Assembly: GCA_033296885.1 (NCBI GenBank)
Contig: MU863996.1
Coordinates: forward strand, 1-64,000
Source of the DNA: Triangularia verruculosa
Taxonomy: Eukaryota; Ascomycota; Sordariomycetes; Sordariales; Podosporaceae
Direction: 5' to 3'
Length of the DNA stretch: 64,000 nt
In this document: positions 1 through 9,994 of the stretch, piece after piece
How positions within the stretch are numbered: the first letter of the stretch is position 1
How the letters are laid out: every line of letters begins with the position of its first letter
Made by a program: the position numbers and the translations under genes
Notes under the pieces: model-generated
Told to the model about the DNA's origin: nothing
What the model saw: only the letters and a program-made list of their open reading frames with translations
Databases searched by the model: none

Positions 1-4
1 GGCA

Positions 5-1849
5 TTAGAATGCAATAAAAATGGCTGTATTTCGTTGAGTTTTGATGTGTGGGTGGTGTTTGATGTGGTGGTGGGGGGGCATTTGCAGTACCAATGTTTT
101 TGTCCACCGCGTGCTAGCCTGGAACAGGTCCACCGCACCGACCGCACCACCGTCTTCCGATCCCGGACCCACTCTTCCACATCCAGCAGACTTGCCTCCG
201 AATGCCGGGAAATATGGAAGAGGCAAGTTGGGACTGCAAACAACATTGTTTTCAGGAAGGAACCCCTCCTGGAAGTACCGCCGGACGTGATTCACGGCGC
301 AATCGGATGGCGCCGCTGACGAGAGGTGTCCATAACCTCGGACCTCGACAAGTCTTGAGCCCACGAAGGCGTCATTGGCTAAGCGTGCCGAGATGAGCGG
401 AGTCACGGGGTCAAATGTCGATGATAGAATCAGCAGGGGATGCGCTGTCCTTACTCCTCGTGTTGGAACATAGCTGTGTGTATGGGGAATCGCCCAGGAT
501 TGCTTGACGCAGTAACCATTCCATTCCTTGTGGCCAAACATGGTATTGTTGGTGGCTGCTAGAACGACTCGAATCAGCTCGGCGCGGGTCGCAGGTGATC
601 GCGCAGGTCCGGAGACGCCGTCGTTGAGGCGAATTAAAATCCTGGCATCTCCTTCATCATAGTCGCCGACTGACGTTGAGTCTGATGGTCCCATACCAGA
701 TGACACCATATGCTCCAGGAAAAATGCCGTCGCGTTTCCTCGAAGCAGCGGAGCCAGAGTAGCGGCCAAGTGTGACCATCTCCCAGGGCTGTAAAGAGCA
801 CGAAACACGGTGTTATACCACACGTCCCTGAATCTGACAAGACCAACCAGTGTACTGTCTACGTAAACAGATGCAGGTTCTTCTTTCAAAGCCGATATAG
901 ATGAGATGAGCTTCTCTGACAGCTCCTCTTTCGTCTCTGCGAGCTGAGCTAGTGGGCAACTTTTGTTCCCTGCTTTTATGCACTCATCCAGAAACCCATG
1001 GAAAACATTATTCGCATCAACAGTTGATTCTGGGTAGGTGAAAGACGTATACCACTGAAACTGGTTGACAACGCCATCAACTACAATCCGCTTTGACCTC
1101 TCTGGGTACATGGTCGCGTAGGTTTGACCTAGAAGAGTGCCGTAACTGAAACCCCAGTAGTACATATCTCTTTGACCGAGGGCATTCAGAATGCTGTTCA
1201 TTTCCGCTGCTGTTTGGGGCGTGTTGATGTACTCTCCGTGTTCGCCCATGGCCTGTTTGCAAGCCTCGCTGTACTTCAAGCCTGAAGCCCAGTAATCATC
1301 ACTGGTTTCAGTAAGGTTGTCGAGAGCTTAACCCTTCAAAATGCTTGCGAAAACCTCGGCTTTTCTGTCGGGTGTATCATAGCACCTAATGGATGGTGTG
1401 GATGAGCCAACGCCCCGGGGGTCGAAGCCCAGTAAGTTGAAATTCTCGCCCACAATGCTGTGAAGTTGCGGGCCCAATCCATATACCATACTTGTAGCAC
1501 TCCCTCCCGGACCCCCGGGATTCAGGAAGATATTGATGTTTCCGTTAGCAGTAGCATTTCTGCCCCTTAGTCGATTGATAGATATGTTGAAGTGCTTCTC
1601 GTTGCTGAGGCCATTGTTGCTCGCGTTGAACTGATCCATTGGGACGAGCAGGTGGCTACATTCGAGTTGCTGGTCATCATTGATCGCATGGTCATCAGGG
1701 CATGCCGTCCAGACGAGGCTCTCCCCTTCGTATATGTGCCCTTCTGAGAGGTGCTCAGACGTACCGCTCAAGTAGTGTGTCCGTCCCAGAGTCGCGAAAC
1801 AGCAACCAACAATAGTAAACAGCCGCATTGTCGAGGAAGAGGAAGCCAT
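5..1849 (-). CDS. Secreted alpha/beta hydrolase, tripeptidyl-aminopeptidase-like (TAP C-terminal domain)
   Basis: Two exons, 1849-1333 and 1281-5, split by a 51-nt intron (1282-1332, donor GTTAAG, acceptor TTCAG); spliced length 597 aa. The start at 1849 is chosen because it gives a signal-peptide-like N-terminus; an internal Met eight residues in would also serve. Family marks: NPGGPGGS near residues 110-117 (oxyanion region), GFDPRGVGSS at 141-150, and the nucleophile elbow GFSYG with Ser218. Late in the protein, SSTFDPVTP and GYGHLSS supply the likely acid and His, typical of the TAP_C domain. Such enzymes release N-terminal peptides from extracellular substrates; that role is inferred from the family. 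The last roughly 55 residues do not resemble the family and may be a mispredicted 3' end. The family call is firm, the exact specificity is not. Confidence 0.85.
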
Positions 1850-2753
1850 GGTAATCCTGATCAATTGTGAAATTCCAAAGGACCTTCGTCGACTTGGGTG
1901 CACAAATTTGGCCGTGATTACGCTATCCATTGACAAAATATTGTAGGGCTAGAGCCCTGGTGGCTTGATGGCTTCCATCTTAAAAGTCCCAGTGTGATGG
2001 GCGTCAAACCTTATATTGGCAGTATACATGTCGATACCTATACAATCTATGTAGGAGCCTGTCATGACCAAGAAGATATCCAGGTGCGCGGTACTGCGGA
2101 GTGACCATTGCTTCGACCTGCGATGAAGCAGTCGACGTTGTTTGAGATAACAGGACAATGTGGGCCAGCACCAACAAAGATTGAACCTTGAATATTGCCA
2201 AGATGATGCAATCGTGATTCAAATGCTGTTTTTACCGCCAATTTCAAGTTGCACAACTGGGAGGAGAGTCCAAATACATTGTTGCTGACGTGATGGAGCA
2301 GGAGACGCGGATTTACCTGCTCAAATTGAAGTCCAGTAGGTAGGTAGCATTCAGCGAGGTCCTTGGAACTTCATACCTGGTAGTTTTCGTTACACGACAT
2401 CTCGAGGTTGGCTGTCCATGGCTCCAACAATCTGTGGTCCGCCGTTACACAGGCTAAATTGGCCATTCTTGACCAGTCCCAGGAATACCGTCGGGAACAC
2501 CACCTATAGGGTCTTCGGGCCCAATAGTATTCCCAACCTTGCGGTCGGAGTCGGTGGATGAATCTTGGCTGCAGCAGTGCAGCCGCACGTGTCAGTCTGC
2601 CAAGAATCCCTTCACCATCTCGGACTCTGATGTAGCGGGACGGGCAACCTCAGGCCGAACTTGAAATATTCCCACCCACCCCACCAACATGGCAACCACT
2701 GGCAAGCACCGTGTCGTCTACCAAATTCACTTGGATGCGCTTTCACCCCCGTC
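1850..2753. other. Intergenic region, divergent promoters
   Basis: No gene recognised. This is the shared upstream region of the leftward hydrolase and the rightward FAD oxidase. It contains a TAGGTAGGTAG tract at 2337-2347. Short open frames here lack any domain signal. Confidence 0.6.
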
Positions 2754-4701
2754 ATGCATGTTACTCAGCGCCTCGTCGTCGGAATCTTGGCAGTTGCTGT
2801 GCTAGCCAAGCAGGATGAAGTCAATTTTGGCTTCGAGGCAAAACAGTTGACCCGATATGCTCCCCCTGTCACCGTCAACTACAGTGGACCAAGGTGCAAG
2901 ATTGGGCCCCAAGACGCGGGTTGGCCCGCCGCCGATGAATGGGCCAGACTGAACACCACACTCGATGGCAAGCTATTGAGGCCCTCTCCAGCTCCGGCTG
3001 TCTGTTATCCGGGCCCGAGTTACAACGCCGGAGCGTGTGAGTTCCTTGTAGGCGGAGCAGCCAGGCGCACCAGATTCTGGCTTGACGACCCACTCGGTGT
3101 TCTCAGCCCCTGGACACAAGGAAATACATGCCTGCTGTCTGCGAACGTCAGCGGACCAGCCAGGAGCTGTACGCGTGGGGGCTTCCCAGACTATGTCGTA
3201 AACGCCACGTCGGTGAAGGACATCCAGGTGGCTGTCAACTTTGCCCGAAACAATAATATCAGGCTGATCATCAAGTAAGTTCGCACACCTAGCACAAAAG
3301 CACAATCACAAGAAGGCTAACACATGGGTCAGGAATACAGGACACGATTTCTTGGGCCGATCAAATGGATATGGGTCAATAAGCGTGTGGACCCATCACC
3401 TCAAAGGCGTTGAATATGTTCCGAACTTCAAGACTAGCCAATACCAGGGCCCAGCGGTAAGGCTAGGCGCAGGTACGGAAACCTGGGAGGCGAACAATGC
3501 AATGATCGCTCAAAACTTCACCATTGCCATTCCCAAGCTGCCCACTGAGACAGTTGGAATTGCCGGCGGGTGGTTCCAAGGAGGTGGCCACTCCAACTTG
3601 GCTTCTCTCTGGGGCCTTGGAGCTGACCAAGTCCTGAGCATCAACCTTGTCACTGCTGATGGCAAGTTTGTGACGGCAAACAAGAACACCAACAAAGACC
3701 TCTTCTTTGCGCTACGTGGTGGGGGTGGAAGCACCTATGGCATCGTCACTTCGATCATTGCTAAGGCATCCAAGGGCCTCATCACTCTGGGCAGCGCAAC
3801 CTACGGCTTCACCACAGGTCCAATCGCGCCATCGGCCCTGCAGAATCCAACAGCCAACATCAGCAACACCGAAAGCTTCTGGAAGGGCGTAGAAATCTAC
3901 CTTACCTTCGCCGAAAGCATTGTCAACGCCGGCGGCTTCGGCCACGGCGACGTGACCTACCACGGCAACACCAGTTTCTCCTTTGCTGGAACCTTTCTCA
4001 TGCCAGGTTTCTCAGCAGGAAAAACTCAAGAATTTATCAGTCCTCTGTTTGAAGCCTTCCGCACCAAAGCTGGCATCAACATCACAACTCCTGTGGCAAC
4101 TGTGATTGCCTATGCAGAACCCGGCAACGGGACGAACTCCTCCCCAGGAAGCAGCACCTTCTCCTCTCGCCTTTTACCACGCACGAACTGGAGCAACACC
4201 ACCATCATCGCGCAGACCTCCAGCGCAGTGAGAAGAGCAGTAGAAAGGGGGTTCAGTGTTCGTACCAGAGCTTATGGCCCAAAGTTGGAACTTGTCAAGG
4301 GTCCGTACGCCGCGCAGGGGGTCAGTCCACATATGCGGAACATGGTCATCCATTTGACTGTTTTCTCCCTTCTCGACGTGTCTTCTCTGTGGATACTGGA
4401 GTCGGTACCCGGTGAAGCGGCGAGCAAATTCAAGGCCGAGCTGGCAAGACTTGAAGACGCCACTGACGAGATCAGGAGGGTGACACCAGGCAGTGGGGCG
4501 TATTACAACGAAGCTGGGAGGTTGGAGCCGGACTGGCAGGATAGTTTCTTTGGGAAGGAGAACTACGGGCGATTGCTGAAGGTGAAGAAGGAGAGGGACT
4601 CTTGGGGGCTATTTTGGGTTCATAAGGGGGTTGGGAGTGAGGGGTGGAGGGTGGAGTCGGCGGATGGGTTGTCGAATAATGGCCCGCTTTGTCGGGTATG
4701 A
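2754..4701 (+). CDS. Secreted FAD-linked oxidoreductase, berberine-bridge-enzyme family
   Basis: Exons 2754-3274 and 3333-4701 around a 58-nt intron (donor GTAAGT, branch GCTAACAC, acceptor GTCAG); 629 aa. The start at 2754 begins a hydrophobic signal peptide; an in-frame ATG further upstream lacks one. The FAD_binding_4 (PCMH) fold shows in NTGHDFLGRSNG, where His178 is the expected 8-alpha-histidyl FAD attachment. It shows again in the glycine-rich GWFQGGGHS and in LFFALRGGGGSTYGIVTS. The C-terminal BBE segment contains YYNEAGRLEPDWQ and YGRLLKVKKERD. I see no Cys at the second covalent site, so a single covalent FAD link is likely. Family members oxidise alcohols, sugars or secondary-metabolite intermediates outside the cell; the substrate here is unknown. 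Several N-glycosylation sites (for example NTT, NVS, NIS) fit secretion. Confidence 0.88.
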
Positions 4702-6198
4702 ACGAGAGGCAGACAAATGTTCGAATTGGAGGGAATGATGTAGCTCGCTTTGTAGATGTCTTGCATGGTGTCACACGGCCAACAACCAACCGGCCACATT
4801 ACGGCCCAACAACCACCTACCTACACGTTATAAGCCAACCGTTAGAAGTAAAGCAGTTAATCAGAGGCATAGAGGCTATTAAAGGAATCCTACTAGCCTA
4901 GTAGTATATTAAAGGACTTAGCAGCGGCCTAAGGTAAAGAAGGTACGGACTACTTAACGGGAGATAAATATACGTTTAGGACTACTATATTATTCCAAAT
5001 CTTCTTTTTCTTTTCTTTATTATGGACTTCGAGGCCATTGAAGATTATTACTGCAATTGAACCACTATTCCAAGCCCTATATTACAGCCCTTATTACACA
5101 TGGGCATCTATAGGGTTGGCAGAGCCTGACGCAATGTCTTACGGATAGCGCAGTGCTTGCCTAAAGCACTTTCTGGGCGGGAAGGAGACATGCTATGATT
5201 GATATACTTAAATACTAAGGTAGTTTGCAGATGTTCGGTGTAGCAGTGGTGATGCCTCATTATGGTCCCCGTCATCATAAAGCACATGAAAGCCGATGAG
5301 CGATGTCGCAGCAGGTCCCTTCATCCCTTTTCAGCATTTCAGCATTTCACCATTTCACCCATACCTCAAAACCATACTTCCTTCCGCAAAGCCAAGACCC
5401 TCTTTTCGCTTACAGGCTTCAAACAAGCGAGTGATACATGGTCTTTCCCTTTTCCAGAGCCAGCTCAAGCACAGAGATAGGTTCGGGGTTACCACAGAGT
5501 ATGCCCAGACGTAGGACGCCGAAGCTCTTCACCAGTCGGGGACGTTCGCAAACGCAAAGACGTCCATTACAGTCAATATTTACTCAACCATGGAGAAGAT
5601 GCAGGACGAGATTTTCAGTCGAGCGCCACCGCGCGGAAAGGTCCAACCACAGCATTCTTTGACCATCCAGGCCAAACTAAACAGGAAAAGTGAAGCGATC
5701 CAGAGCCAGGGTCTGCAGATCGACTACCCTAGAAAGCAATGGTGGAATCGTTCATTCCGGTACGCCTCGACTTGCAGAAACATTGTAGACGGGTAGAGCC
5801 GTTAGTTGAGTCTTTTAGGTGTTTTGTGGTCGCGCCAAGTCTGCGGCGGCGAAGTAGCGATGTTGGTTGATGATACGTCGATCTGCGGCTATGGTTACAT
5901 CTACACTTTGTTGAGCTGTCAATTCGTTCGCTTCCACGATCTCGAGATCTGGGGTCGACACTAGACTTCTAGGGGCAACATCGGAACCAAAAGATACGGT
6001 TCTGGGTGCCTGAATCGTTGTTACATGGCCGCTGCTATTCTTGATTCAGATACTGTGAACCGCTGTCCTGCTTCTCTTGTCTTGGTTCTCGCTTGCCAGT
6101 TTAGTTGAGAGCGGTGATTCCAGATATGGCTTCATCAAGCGATGGCAGAACATGCTTGGGGTTGAGGTGAATGGTACCTTATTGAGGCAAAAAACGTG
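4702..6198. other. Gene-free region with AT-rich degenerate tract
   Basis: No supported gene. From about 4840 to 5060 the sequence becomes AT-rich and TpA-rich, unlike its neighbours, as expected for an old repeat eroded by RIP-type mutation. The remaining ORFs (5262-5796) are short, have no domain signal and overlap in several frames. Confidence 0.5.
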
Positions 6199-6204
6199 TA
6201 TAAA
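6199..6204 (+). promoter_or_regulatory. TATA box of the small cysteine-rich secreted protein
   Basis: A TATAAA in the context GTGTATAAAGGCC lies 113 bp before the ATG at 6317. A CT/CA-rich leader with several CATC runs follows, typical of strongly expressed small secreted-protein genes in filamentous fungi. Confidence 0.5.
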
Positions 6205-6316
6205 GGCCGGCTCTCATCCCTTAAAGTCAGCAACACTTTCTCCATCAGCACCCCATCACTGGACATCGACCTCTTCCCACTTCGCCTCTGAATCGAGCCT
6301 CCTTCTCACGATCACA

Positions 6317-6585
6317 ATGCAGCTATACCATCTCCTTACCATCCTCGGCGCCACTCTCGCCATGGCTGCCCCTCCGAAAGGCCTTGGGCTCAGTCCCATT
6401 GACACTCTCAAACCTGTCGACAAGGAGGGAGGATGCATTCCGGCTTCTTGTACCTCGTTTGGCTGCTGCTCTGGTGGCTGCGGCTACTGGTGTGTAAGTG
6501 CTCAATGTCGGTATTCTTGAATGAGGATGGGGATTCTAATGTTGCAAATTCACAGCGCGCATGTGGTATCGACTTCAGCTGCTAG
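6317..6585 (+). CDS. Small secreted cysteine-rich protein (68 aa)
   Basis: Exons 6317-6493 and 6556-6585; the 62-nt intron has donor GTAAGT, branch-like TCTAATG and acceptor CACAG. The start at 6317 opens a clean signal peptide (MQLYHLLTILGATLAMAA). A longer in-frame start upstream at 6077 lies before the TATA box and is rejected. After the signal there is a short spacer ending near DKEGG, then a C-terminal core of about 29 residues holding eight cysteines, including adjacent CC, then a stop. Splicing matters: reading through the intron would lose the last two cysteines. The layout fits an apoplastic effector-like or antimicrobial-type peptide held by four disulfides. I do not recognise a named family, and no function is claimed. 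Confidence 0.7.
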
Positions 6586-6931
6586 ATTGGGGCGACGCAG
6601 CGGCAATATATGCGGGGATCATTGAGTAATATGGATAGATTCAGGGCGATGTCGTGTTCGATCCATCAACTGCAGGAAAATGACTGAGCTCTGAGACCAT
6701 GTATTGAAGATGCCACAGCAAGAGACTGATTCCCGGCGACGTGGGTGTGGGGTACCACCCTCCGCCCAGGCAGAGGCAGCGGAAGCTGAAGGAAAGAGCG
6801 TTTAGGCAAACTTGTCCAAATCGATTTGAGCTGAAGCATGTGCCCAGAACTTCCCACCCACCAACCCAGTCCACATATGAATTTCACCCCTCCTTGACAT
6901 CTCATCTAACTTCTCGAATCATAATACTGGG
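6586..6931. other. Short intergenic region
   Basis: Nothing recognised besides presumed 3' and 5' untranslated sequence between the cysteine-rich protein and the ankyrin gene. Confidence 0.5.
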
Positions 6932-7372
6932 ATGACCCCTCTCATGTTCGCCGCTGATCAAGGGCACGATTTCATGATCAGACTCCTCGTCAACCAATCT
7001 CCACATGCAGATATCAGACACAAGGACAGCCTTGGCTGCGACGCCTTCTACATTGCTTGCGCCCGGGGACACATTCTTTGCGCCTCCTATCTCCTCGGTT
7101 GTGGCGCCGATATCAACACAATAAATAGCAAACAAAACAGGCCTCTTCATGTCGTCGCTAAGCTTGGCAAAAAGGATATGGTTGGCTGGTTGTTACGGAT
7201 GGGTGCTGATACTGGGGTCAGCTCAACGCAGCCGTTTGATGGCATGGGTGTGAAAGGGCCGCCGTTGGAGATTGCTAAGGCTTCGTGTTTGCCCCCCTCG
7301 TTGGGTGCACAGATTTTGGAGATGTTAGAGAGATCAGATCCTGACAGCAGGAGGGCGGTGAGATATACCTAG
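6932..7372 (+). CDS. Ankyrin-repeat protein (146 aa)
   Basis: Single open frame. About three and a half ankyrin units are visible: TPLMFAADQGHDFMIRLLV, then DAFYIACARGHILCASYLL with GADINT, then RPLHVVAKLGKKDMVGWLL with GADTGV. A short C-terminal helix-like tail follows. Ankyrin stacks bind other proteins; the partner is unknown. The protein begins abruptly at the first repeat with no capping segment, so it could be the last exon of a longer gene or a decayed remnant. I found no convincing upstream splice acceptor. Real as a coding segment; completeness uncertain. Confidence 0.65.
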   Translation: MTPLMFAADQGHDFMIRLLVNQSPHADIRHKDSLGCDAFYIACARGHILCASYLLGCGADINTINSKQNRPLHVVAKLGKKDMVGWLLRMGADTGVSSTQPFDGMGVKGPPLEIAKASCLPPSLGAQILEMLERSDPDSRRAVRYT

Positions 7373-7669
7373 CTTTTCAACAGTGTGGTGGTAACGTGTA
7401 AATAGGGGTTCAACGTGCTCGGCGCAAGGAACTGCTGCAAGATAAAATCAGTGATATGCGTTGAGAGGGCAAGGCAAAGATGTTTGTACCTATAAGAGGA
7501 AGACCATCGAACCCGAAAGAAGCTGGCGAATATCCTCTATGCAGCGACAAACGGGACATTTCGATGCTCAATGATTGGGCAAACCCCGCTTCGGCTGCAG
7601 TTACACAACTTGAACAAGCACGGTTAGGGGCTTTCACTTGACTTTTCGTTTCGTTTGCAAGGTACAAAA
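7373..7669. other. Intergenic region before the SET-domain gene
   Basis: About 300 bases with no recognisable gene. An antisense 85-aa frame at 7410-7667 has no domain signal. Confidence 0.5.
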
Positions 7670-9400
7670 ATGTCCCATCAAAACCAATACCTACCTCCGT
7701 TCAGAGAACTTGGAAGTCAGAAAAAACCATTTGACTCACACACCTCTTCAGAGTTACTTGCATTCTCACCCTCTCCCGAGACCATTATCAGTGCTGTTGC
7801 AATGGGTTTCGACTGTGGTTTTGACATTTTCCCACGCCTTGAAGCAACTGTTTCCAATAAGCAGGCCTATCAAGATTTCCTGGACGATATCATAGAAACC
7901 TTCGGAGATGTTGTTGACAAGGATGGGCGACAGGAAGACGGCAAAATTCTTTTGACACCGACAGACACAAATGATTATAATCCAGCTTACATCTACTTCA
8001 TGATCGGCGAATGCCCAACAATTCCAAGAAGTCCCGATCACTGCGATTGCTTTCTCCGCTTCAGCTCGAAGGTGAGCGGACGTTTGACAGCTCCGGCCGA
8101 ACCGTACCTTCGAAGCGTGTACAAGATTACGAAGCGACATTTTGGCTCGAGAGTTCATTGGTGGCATGAGATGAATGAAACGGGTGATGCCAGGCAATTC
8201 GGGTGCTATGGTTGGCAGGAAATTCACGACGCAAAGAAAACGTTGGAAGCATTCGAGACAGCACACAGAGGCAACGATAAACACAAAGGGGAGCTAGTGG
8301 AGACAACGTCTACCGGGTCTGATGCGACCACTTCTGGCGCTGGAGAGCCATCCTCATCCACCACAAGCGCGTCTCAGTCACAACCCGACAACGCCATGTC
8401 AACGAACGATGACAGTCATGTCCACGGCATCCTCGATCAAACCACAAGTAAGCCGCAACTCTACGCCGTTCGAGCAATCCAGGGCAAAGGCCAGGGCCTC
8501 ATTGCTACCTCCAAGATTCCTAAAGGCACCCGAATTCTTGCCGAGGCACCGTTGTTCACAGTCCCTCCCATACAACCAGACGAGAAGGCTGCGGAGGCGC
8601 ACATCATTAGTCAACTGAGGCAGCTCAGCAAGGACCAGCAACGAGCCTTCTTTGCATTGCACAACGCACATGAGACAAAAACCGGCCGCCCATTCCTCGG
8701 TATCTCCATAACGAATGCCCTTCCCTTGGGTTGTCAAGCCGATGAATGCGGAGTTTTCCTCCAGGCATCCCGCATCAACCACTCTTGCCGACACAATGCA
8801 GCGAATATCTGGAACGCAAATATTGGAAAGCTGACCATACATGCATTACGCGACATCCAAGAAGGGGAGGAAATCACCATCTCGTACCTGGGCCGGTTTG
8901 CGGGATATGCAGATCGCCAAGAGTACTTGAGGGAGAAGTTCTCTTTCGACTGCAAGTGCGAACTGTGCAGTTTGCCGGCTGATCAGCGTAGGCAGAGTGA
9001 TGGCAGGCTGGCGGAGATCGAGTACATTGATGGGATGCTGGGCTATATGGGTAGCAAGGTAATTGGCTACGGCAAGGTTCTTCATCTGCTGCGTAAGATG
9101 TTTGATTTGTTCGAAGAAGAGGGCATTTGGAATGGATCGGTTCCGCGCGCGTATTATGATGCGTTTCAGCTTGCCTGCATGCACGGTGATCAGTTGAGGG
9201 CGAAGATATTTGCTGAACGAGTATTGGAGGCCAGGATCATCATTGAGGGGGACGACAGTCCGGAGGTTCCGACGCTGAGGAAGCTCGCTGAAAATCCTTC
9301 CTTGCATGGGTCATATCGAATGCTCTCTCATTCGCCGAAGGGGATTAGGACCCCGAAGAATTTTGATGGCTTGGAGGTTGACGACTGGCTCTGGGGGTAG
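7670..9400 (+). CDS. SET-domain protein with an unrecognised N-terminal domain
   Basis: One 576-aa open frame from the first ATG at 7670. Residues 1-200 hold a compact region (FLDDIIETFGDVV, CDCFLRFSSKVSG, HWWHEMNETGDARQFGCYGW) that I cannot assign. A Ser/Thr-rich linker follows. The SET fold runs from about residue 263 to 430: GKGQGLIATSKIPKGTRIL, the pseudoknot motif RINHSC at 368-373, and EGEEITISYL near 398-407. A post-SET CKCELC follows near 428. This resembles the SMYD/SET5-like fungal SET proteins that methylate lysines of histones or other proteins; activity is inferred. A potential GTAAGC donor near 8450 could mark an unspliced intron, but the frame stays open without splicing. Confidence 0.8.
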   Translation: MSHQNQYLPPFRELGSQKKPFDSHTSSELLAFSPSPETIISAVAMGFDCGFDIFPRLEATVSNKQAYQDFLDDIIETFGDVVDKDGRQEDGKILLTPTDTNDYNPAYIYFMIGECPTIPRSPDHCDCFLRFSSKVSGRLTAPAEPYLRSVYKITKRHFGSRVHWWHEMNETGDARQFGCYGWQEIHDAKKTLEAFETAHRGNDKHKGELVETTSTGSDATTSGAGEPSSSTTSASQSQPDNAMSTNDDSHVHGILDQTTSKPQLYAVRAIQGKGQGLIATSKIPKGTRILAEAPLFTVPPIQPDEKAAEAHIISQLRQLSKDQQRAFFALHNAHETKTGRPFLGISITNALPLGCQADECGVFLQASRINHSCRHNAANIWNANIGKLTIHALRDIQEGEEITISYLGRFAGYADRQEYLREKFSFDCKCELCSLPADQRRQSDGRLAEIEYIDGMLGYMGSKVIGYGKVLHLLRKMFDLFEEEGIWNGSVPRAYYDAFQLACMHGDQLRAKIFAERVLEARIIIEGDDSPEVPTLRKLAENPSLHGSYRMLSHSPKGIRTPKNFDGLEVDDWLWG

Positions 9401-9994
9401 AAGTGAAGGAGGAAGCCAAGTTGAAAAAAGCACGGGATTGTTGTAAATTCTCATGATTGTTTTCTGTGGTACCTCAGATTGAAATGTCACAGATTGAAAA
9501 TAACACCGTCGAGATGATGTTTCGCAGGGTGTGCCCTTCAATCATGCAGACACAAGGAAGGAGGGAGCGGCTTTGACAGACGAGTCGGGTTTTCCAAGGC
9601 GGCCTAACTGCCACCCGATCATGAATTTATGTTCACAGCCAGAAAAGGGGCGTTGTCCGGGTGAAGTTAATGTGGATCCATCAATGTTTTGTAAAATGGA
9701 GCTGGGGTCTGCAAAGAAAGGGGTTAACACATCATGATCTCCACAGTGCTCGCCTGGTGACTGCGCTTCTTAAGCCGTGCAGAGACCAATGCATCGATAA
9801 ACTTTGCGTCAGGTACTTCCGCTCATGCGAATACATCTCAATCTCAACACGGCAGGGCGATCAGTTCAGGCATCCTATCACCATCACTACATGAAAGGCC
9901 AAAAGGCCCGACTCCAGCCACCAGCCACACTATCTGATCTCATATCTGCTCTTCCACCGAACGTGACTCAACAGCTTTACCATGACCATAGCGG
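9401..9994. other. Convergent intergenic region
   Basis: The 3' flanks of the SET gene and the leftward LysM gene. No gene or RNA recognised. Confidence 0.5.

Noticed and set aside
1328..1333. In-frame TAA in the hydrolase read as a nonsense mutation
   Set aside because: It lies at the start of a 51-nt intron with proper donor and acceptor; splicing gives a continuous family-typical protein.
5262..5796. Cluster of plus-strand frames at 5.3-5.8 kb
   Set aside because: Short, mutually overlapping in different frames and without homology-like features.
6077..6316. Upstream start for the small cysteine-rich protein
   Set aside because: It would precede the TATA box and destroy the signal peptide position.
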